A stretch of DNA of 64,000 bases from contig NC_015914.1 in NCBI RefSeq assembly GCF_000222485.1, positions 124,001-188,000 of the forward strand, in the 5' to 3' direction. The notes under the pieces were generated by a model. It worked only from the letters and a program-made list of their open reading frames with translations. It was not told where the DNA came from and made no database searches. A program made the translations under genes and the position numbers. This DNA is from Cyclobacterium marinum DSM 745 (lineage in GTDB: Bacteria > Bacteroidota > Bacteroidia > Cytophagales > Cyclobacteriaceae). Below are positions 60,784 through 64,000 of this stretch, piece after piece. Position 1 is the first letter of the stretch; each line of letters starts with the position of its first letter.

Positions 60784-63700
60784 ATGAAAAGAAAACTACT
60801 CACGCGACTAGTGGTGAAACCGATATCATCATTAGCGACTTTATCGTTCTGCTTGTTTTCAGGGAGCTTAATGGCTCAGCAAACAAGTTTGGACAACAAC
60901 TTAAAAAACATCGAACAAAACGCATTATCGACTGCCTCTATTTCCAAAGTAGGCAAAACGAAAATAGCAGACTTGTTTGATGTTACGATATCAGGTACCG
61001 TATTAGACAACAATGGCCAGCCGATTCCTGGTGCCACTGTCTCTGTTCCGGGAACCTCCATAGGCACCGCAACCGATCTAGACGGTAAATACACCCTCAC
61101 CGTACCGGACAATTCATCTATTGTTATTTCATTTATTGGTTTTGAAAGCCAAACTGTAGAAGTTGGCAATCAATCTACCATAGATGTAACCCTTACCATG
61201 AGTACCCAAGCTTTGGATGAAGTGGTTGTTATTGGTTATGGTACGCAAAAGAAGAAAGACCTTACCGGAGCTGTAATCAATGTGCAGGCCGAAGAGGTAA
61301 TGAAATACAAACCTACCTCAGTTTCTGAAATCTTAAGAACAACAGTACCGGGTTTGAGTGTGGGTTACTCTACTAGTGCAAAAAATATTCCTAGTTTCAA
61401 TGTGCGAGGAGACGCTTCAATTAAAGCCGATTTGGATGGAGATGGTGACAAGGAAGAAGAAAGAGCGGCTAACCAACCACTTATTGTATTAGATGGAGTA
61501 ATTTTCCGTGGTGACCTTGCAGAGATCAATCCAAACACCATTGAAAGTGTGGATGTTTTGAAAGATGCAAGTGCGGCCGCCGTATATGGTTCCCAAGCAA
61601 CCAATGGCGTTGTTATTTTCACTACCAAAAGAGGTGAATATGGCAAACCACAAATTTCTTTTAGTTCTAGAATTGGACTGGTAACCGGAGCAAGAAGACA
61701 GCAAACTCACAAAGGAGGAGATGACGTATTGAATTGGTTGACAGATATGAATGAGTCGATTACCAATACCATTACCGAGCCTTGGACCAGGTTTAGGGAT
61801 TATTACAGCATTGATGCCCAATACCAAGATGATTGGTTGGCAGCTAATGGTATCCCCGGTGAGACAGACCCAAATGCAATCAATCTTGCTAGGGTAAATA
61901 ATTTTGGTTTTTGGGAAAATGAAATTGAGAATTACCAGAATGGTGTTTCTTACGATTGGCAAGACTTCTTGTTTCACACAGGCGTCAGACAAGATTATGA
62001 TGTAAGTGTTTCCGGAAGAAATGAAAGGGTGTCTTATTTTTACTCTTTGGGGTATAGCAACAGAGAGTCCGTTCAAATAGGTGAATCATTTGAAACTATC
62101 ACTTCCCGATTGAATTTGGATGTCAACTTGGCAGAGTTTTTCACCATTGGAGCAAACGCTTCTTTTACTTACCAAAATGAAGGACAAGAACCAGTAGAAA
62201 GTGGTAGTTACAGGGTATACTCACCATATGATCAGCCTTGGAAAAATGGCCTGCCTAGAACAAGAGAAAACTTGAATGATCAGGCAGCTGGGTCTAACAT
62301 TAGTAATCCTTATCAAACCCCCTCTTGGAATACAAGAAGTTATTCTAGGTTTATGATCAATCCTACTTTGTATGCTTCAGTTAACTTACCGGGAAACTTT
62401 ACTTTAAGAACAGATTACACTCCTCGATTTGATGTTTATAAAAGATTTGATTTGGATGAAAAAGGAAACCCTCAAGAAGCTGTAGATAAAGCAGAAAGAA
62501 GGTACAATGATTACTTCTCTTGGCAGTCCAACACCACCTTAAACTGGAACAAGTCTTTTGGGGAACACAGGATCAACTTTACAGGCTTGTATAATGCAGA
62601 AAGGAACCAAAGATGGGAAACAAGAGCAATGACAAATAATTTCTCACCTACATCTGCACTTGGATATCACGCAGTACAACTTGGTCTTAATCCAACCATG
62701 TCTTCATATGACGAAACAAATTCCAGAACTGGTTTAATGGGTAGGGTTAATTATGCCTATAGTGACAAATACAACTTCTCTGCATCCATCAGAAGGGACG
62801 GTTACTCTAGATTTGGTTTGCAAAATATCTATGGTAATTTCCCTTCAGTATCTGCCGCATGGACCATCAGTAATGAAGATTTTATGCAGAGCAGAACACT
62901 TAACTACTTGAAATTAAGGTTAAGTTATGGTGTGAATGGCAACAGTAGTGGATTGGAAGATTACAATGCTTATGCAAGATTAAGTAATGGAGTGTTTTTG
63001 AATTATGATGGTGGATATATTCCTACCCCATATACAGAAATCACTCGAATAGCTAACCCTATGCTTTCTTGGGAGAGAACCGGTTCTTTTAACGTAGGTA
63101 TAGATTTTGGTCTTTTCAATGATAGATTAAGCGGTTCATTTGATGCGTATCAATCAGAAACAAGAGATTTGTTATTGGATCAAAAATTACCAGAATTGAC
63201 CGGCTTTGGTTCAGTTAAAACAAATGTAGGGAATTTACAAAACAGAGGCTTTGATTTGGGATTAAATTCCATCAATGTATCCACTGCCAATTTTGTTTGG
63301 ACTACTGCATTTAACGTTACCTATCGAGTGAATAAAATCACAACTTTAGGAAATGCACCAACGGAGACTACCGATAGTGAAGGAAATACGGTAATGAAAG
63401 AAGCCGACGATTTGCAAAACGGATGGTTTATCGGGGAAAATAAAGATATCATTTGGGATTGGGAATTGGATGGCGTATACCAATTGGGAGAAGAAGCAGA
63501 GGCAGCTCAGTATGGCCTTTTCCCCGGAGACTTCAGGTTTGTTGATCAGGATGGTGATGGTGACATCGATATTGATGACAAGGTATTCCTTGGCCTAACC
63601 AACAACCCCTGGTACATCACCCTAAGAAATGACATGGAGTACAAGGGTTTTGATTTAGGTGTAATATTCCTTGCCAGACTAGGATATAAAGGAGGAACCT

Positions 63701-64000
63701 CTGAACCTTTTAACAATTCCCAACAATACATCAAAAACCACAACTGGTATGACATCCCTTATTGGACTCCACTTAACGGACAAAATGACTTTGCCCGAAT
63801 CAATTCCATAAATTTAGGTGGTGGTAGTGCTTGGTTGAGTAAATCCTATGTAAGGCTTCAAAATATTTCCGTGGGCTATAGCCTGCCTCAAAATATTTTG
63901 GAAAAAGTGAAAGCTAATAGGGTAAGACTAGCAGTTAACATTGAAAACGTAGCAGTTTTCACGCCTTGGATTAAGGAGTTAGGTGATCCTGAATCTGCCA
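60784..64000 (+). CDS. SusC/RagA-family TonB-linked transporter, 3' end beyond window
   Basis: The frame is open from ATG 60784 to the window edge, 1072 codons. A signal peptide (LSFCLFSGSLMAQ, cleavage near residue 32) is followed by an unusually long spacer of about 35 residues, then the CarboxypepD_reg-like domain (ISGTVLDNNGQPIPGATVSVPGTSIGTATDLDG), the signature DEVVVIGYGTQKKKDLTGAV, a plug domain in which a DLDGDGDKEEE loop is inserted before the DGVIFRGD motif, and a barrel with DQDGDGDIDIDDK. A SusD gene should follow it outside the window. Confidence 0.93.
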   Translation, partial: MKRKLLTRLVVKPISSLATLSFCLFSGSLMAQQTSLDNNLKNIEQNALSTASISKVGKTKIADLFDVTISGTVLDNNGQPIPGATVSVPGTSIGTATDLDGKYTLTVPDNSSIVISFIGFESQTVEVGNQSTIDVTLTMSTQALDEVVVIGYGTQKKKDLTGAVINVQAEEVMKYKPTSVSEILRTTVPGLSVGYSTSAKNIPSFNVRGDASIKADLDGDGDKEEERAANQPLIVLDGVIFRGDLAEINPNTIESVDVLKDASAAAVYGSQATNGVVIFTTKRGEYGKPQISFSSRIGLVTGARRQQTHKGGDDVLNWLTDMNESITNTITEPWTRFRDYYSIDAQYQDDWLAANGIPGETDPNAINLARVNNFGFWENEIENYQNGVSYDWQDFLFHTGVRQDYDVSVSGRNERVSYFYSLGYSNRESVQIGESFETITSRLNLDVNLAEFFTIGANASFTYQNEGQEPVESGSYRVYSPYDQPWKNGLPRTRENLNDQAAGSNISNPYQTPSWNTRSYSRFMINPTLYASVNLPGNFTLRTDYTPRFDVYKRFDLDEKGNPQEAVDKAERRYNDYFSWQSNTTLNWNKSFGEHRINFTGLYNAERNQRWETRAMTNNFSPTSALGYHAVQLGLNPTMSSYDETNSRTGLMGRVNYAYSDKYNFSASIRRDGYSRFGLQNIYGNFPSVSAAWTISNEDFMQSRTLNYLKLRLSYGVNGNSSGLEDYNAYARLSNGVFLNYDGGYIPTPYTEITRIANPMLSWERTGSFNVGIDFGLFNDRLSGSFDAYQSETRDLLLDQKLPELTGFGSVKTNVGNLQNRGFDLGLNSINVSTANFVWTTAFNVTYRVNKITTLGNAPTETTDSEGNTVMKEADDLQNGWFIGENKDIIWDWELDGVYQLGEEAEAAQYGLFPGDFRFVDQDGDGDIDIDDKVFLGLTNNPWYITLRNDMEYKGFDLGVIFLARLGYKGGTSEPFNNSQQYIKNHNWYDIPYWTPLNGQNDFARINSINLGGGSAWLSKSYVRLQNISVGYSLPQNILEKVKANRVRLAVNIENVAVFTPWIKELGDPESA

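Overview
The window looks like a chromosome segment of a marine Bacteroidota, most likely a Cytophagales/Cyclobacteriaceae member (Cyclobacterium-like). I infer this from the SusC/SusD pairs, the DUF4249 protein beside a TonB receptor, the type IX secretion Plug protein, the GTG-initiated PUR-alpha-like DUF3276 protein, lipobox and Tat-like secreted enzymes, AT-rich intergenic DNA and a Bacteroidota-type TTTG/TAnnTTTG promoter before the tRNA. The species assignment is an inference; no rRNA is present.

Layout. 1-1933 is the right part of an IS66-family insertion sequence. 2.1-7.0 kb holds a DNA-damage-like module (dinB divergent from a self-cleavage-type S24 repressor with two tandem palindromic operators), ogt, an acetyltransferase and an ECF sigma/membrane protein pair. 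7.1-19.1 kb is mostly core genome: tRNA-Leu(GAG), an aldose epimerase-like protein, an ABC-F ATPase, the T9SS Plug protein, a solitary Cas6-like protein with no CRISPR array, YchF, an AI-2E permease-family protein, DUF3276, ferredoxin, a LuxC-like acyl-CoA reductase, a TPR lipoprotein and CsbD.

19.6-28.5 kb is a compact plus-strand catabolic operon: a 3-hydroxyacyl-CoA dehydrogenase-like protein, a class III aminotransferase, a second dehydrogenase paralog that has lost its catalytic His, a PhyH-type dioxygenase, a lipoprotein-domain/sodium-solute-symporter fusion, and an amidohydrolase/aminotransferase fusion. 29.6-36.5 kb (minus strand) encodes a c-type-cytochrome PVC-type dehydrogenase, a Tat-exported beta-helix protein and a tandem alpha/beta hydrolase. 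37.7-41.5 kb is a DUF4249/TonB receptor/lipoprotein set. 41.8-42.3 kb is a toxin-antitoxin pair whose toxin is frameshifted.

43.4-57.5 kb (minus strand) is a ten-gene SusCD-led locus containing four amidohydrolase-like proteins, three of them without the N-terminal HxH metal motif, a Tat-exported DegT-type aminotransferase, a Cys-type sulfatase, a cupredoxin and a beta-propeller lipoprotein. This locus and the 19.6-28.5 kb operon share an aminotransferase-plus-amidohydrolase logic and are the best candidates for an undescribed pathway. 58.0-60.0 kb is a sigma/anti-sigma/outer membrane set, and the window ends inside a second SusC gene.

The non-coding DNA is unusual. There are three families of dispersed palindromic mosaics (37.2-37.6, 41.6, 42.6-43.3, 52.6-52.8 and 28.5/29.5 kb), one nested in another with an 8-bp target duplication, and a 21-bp minisatellite of ten units at 36.9-37.1 kb.
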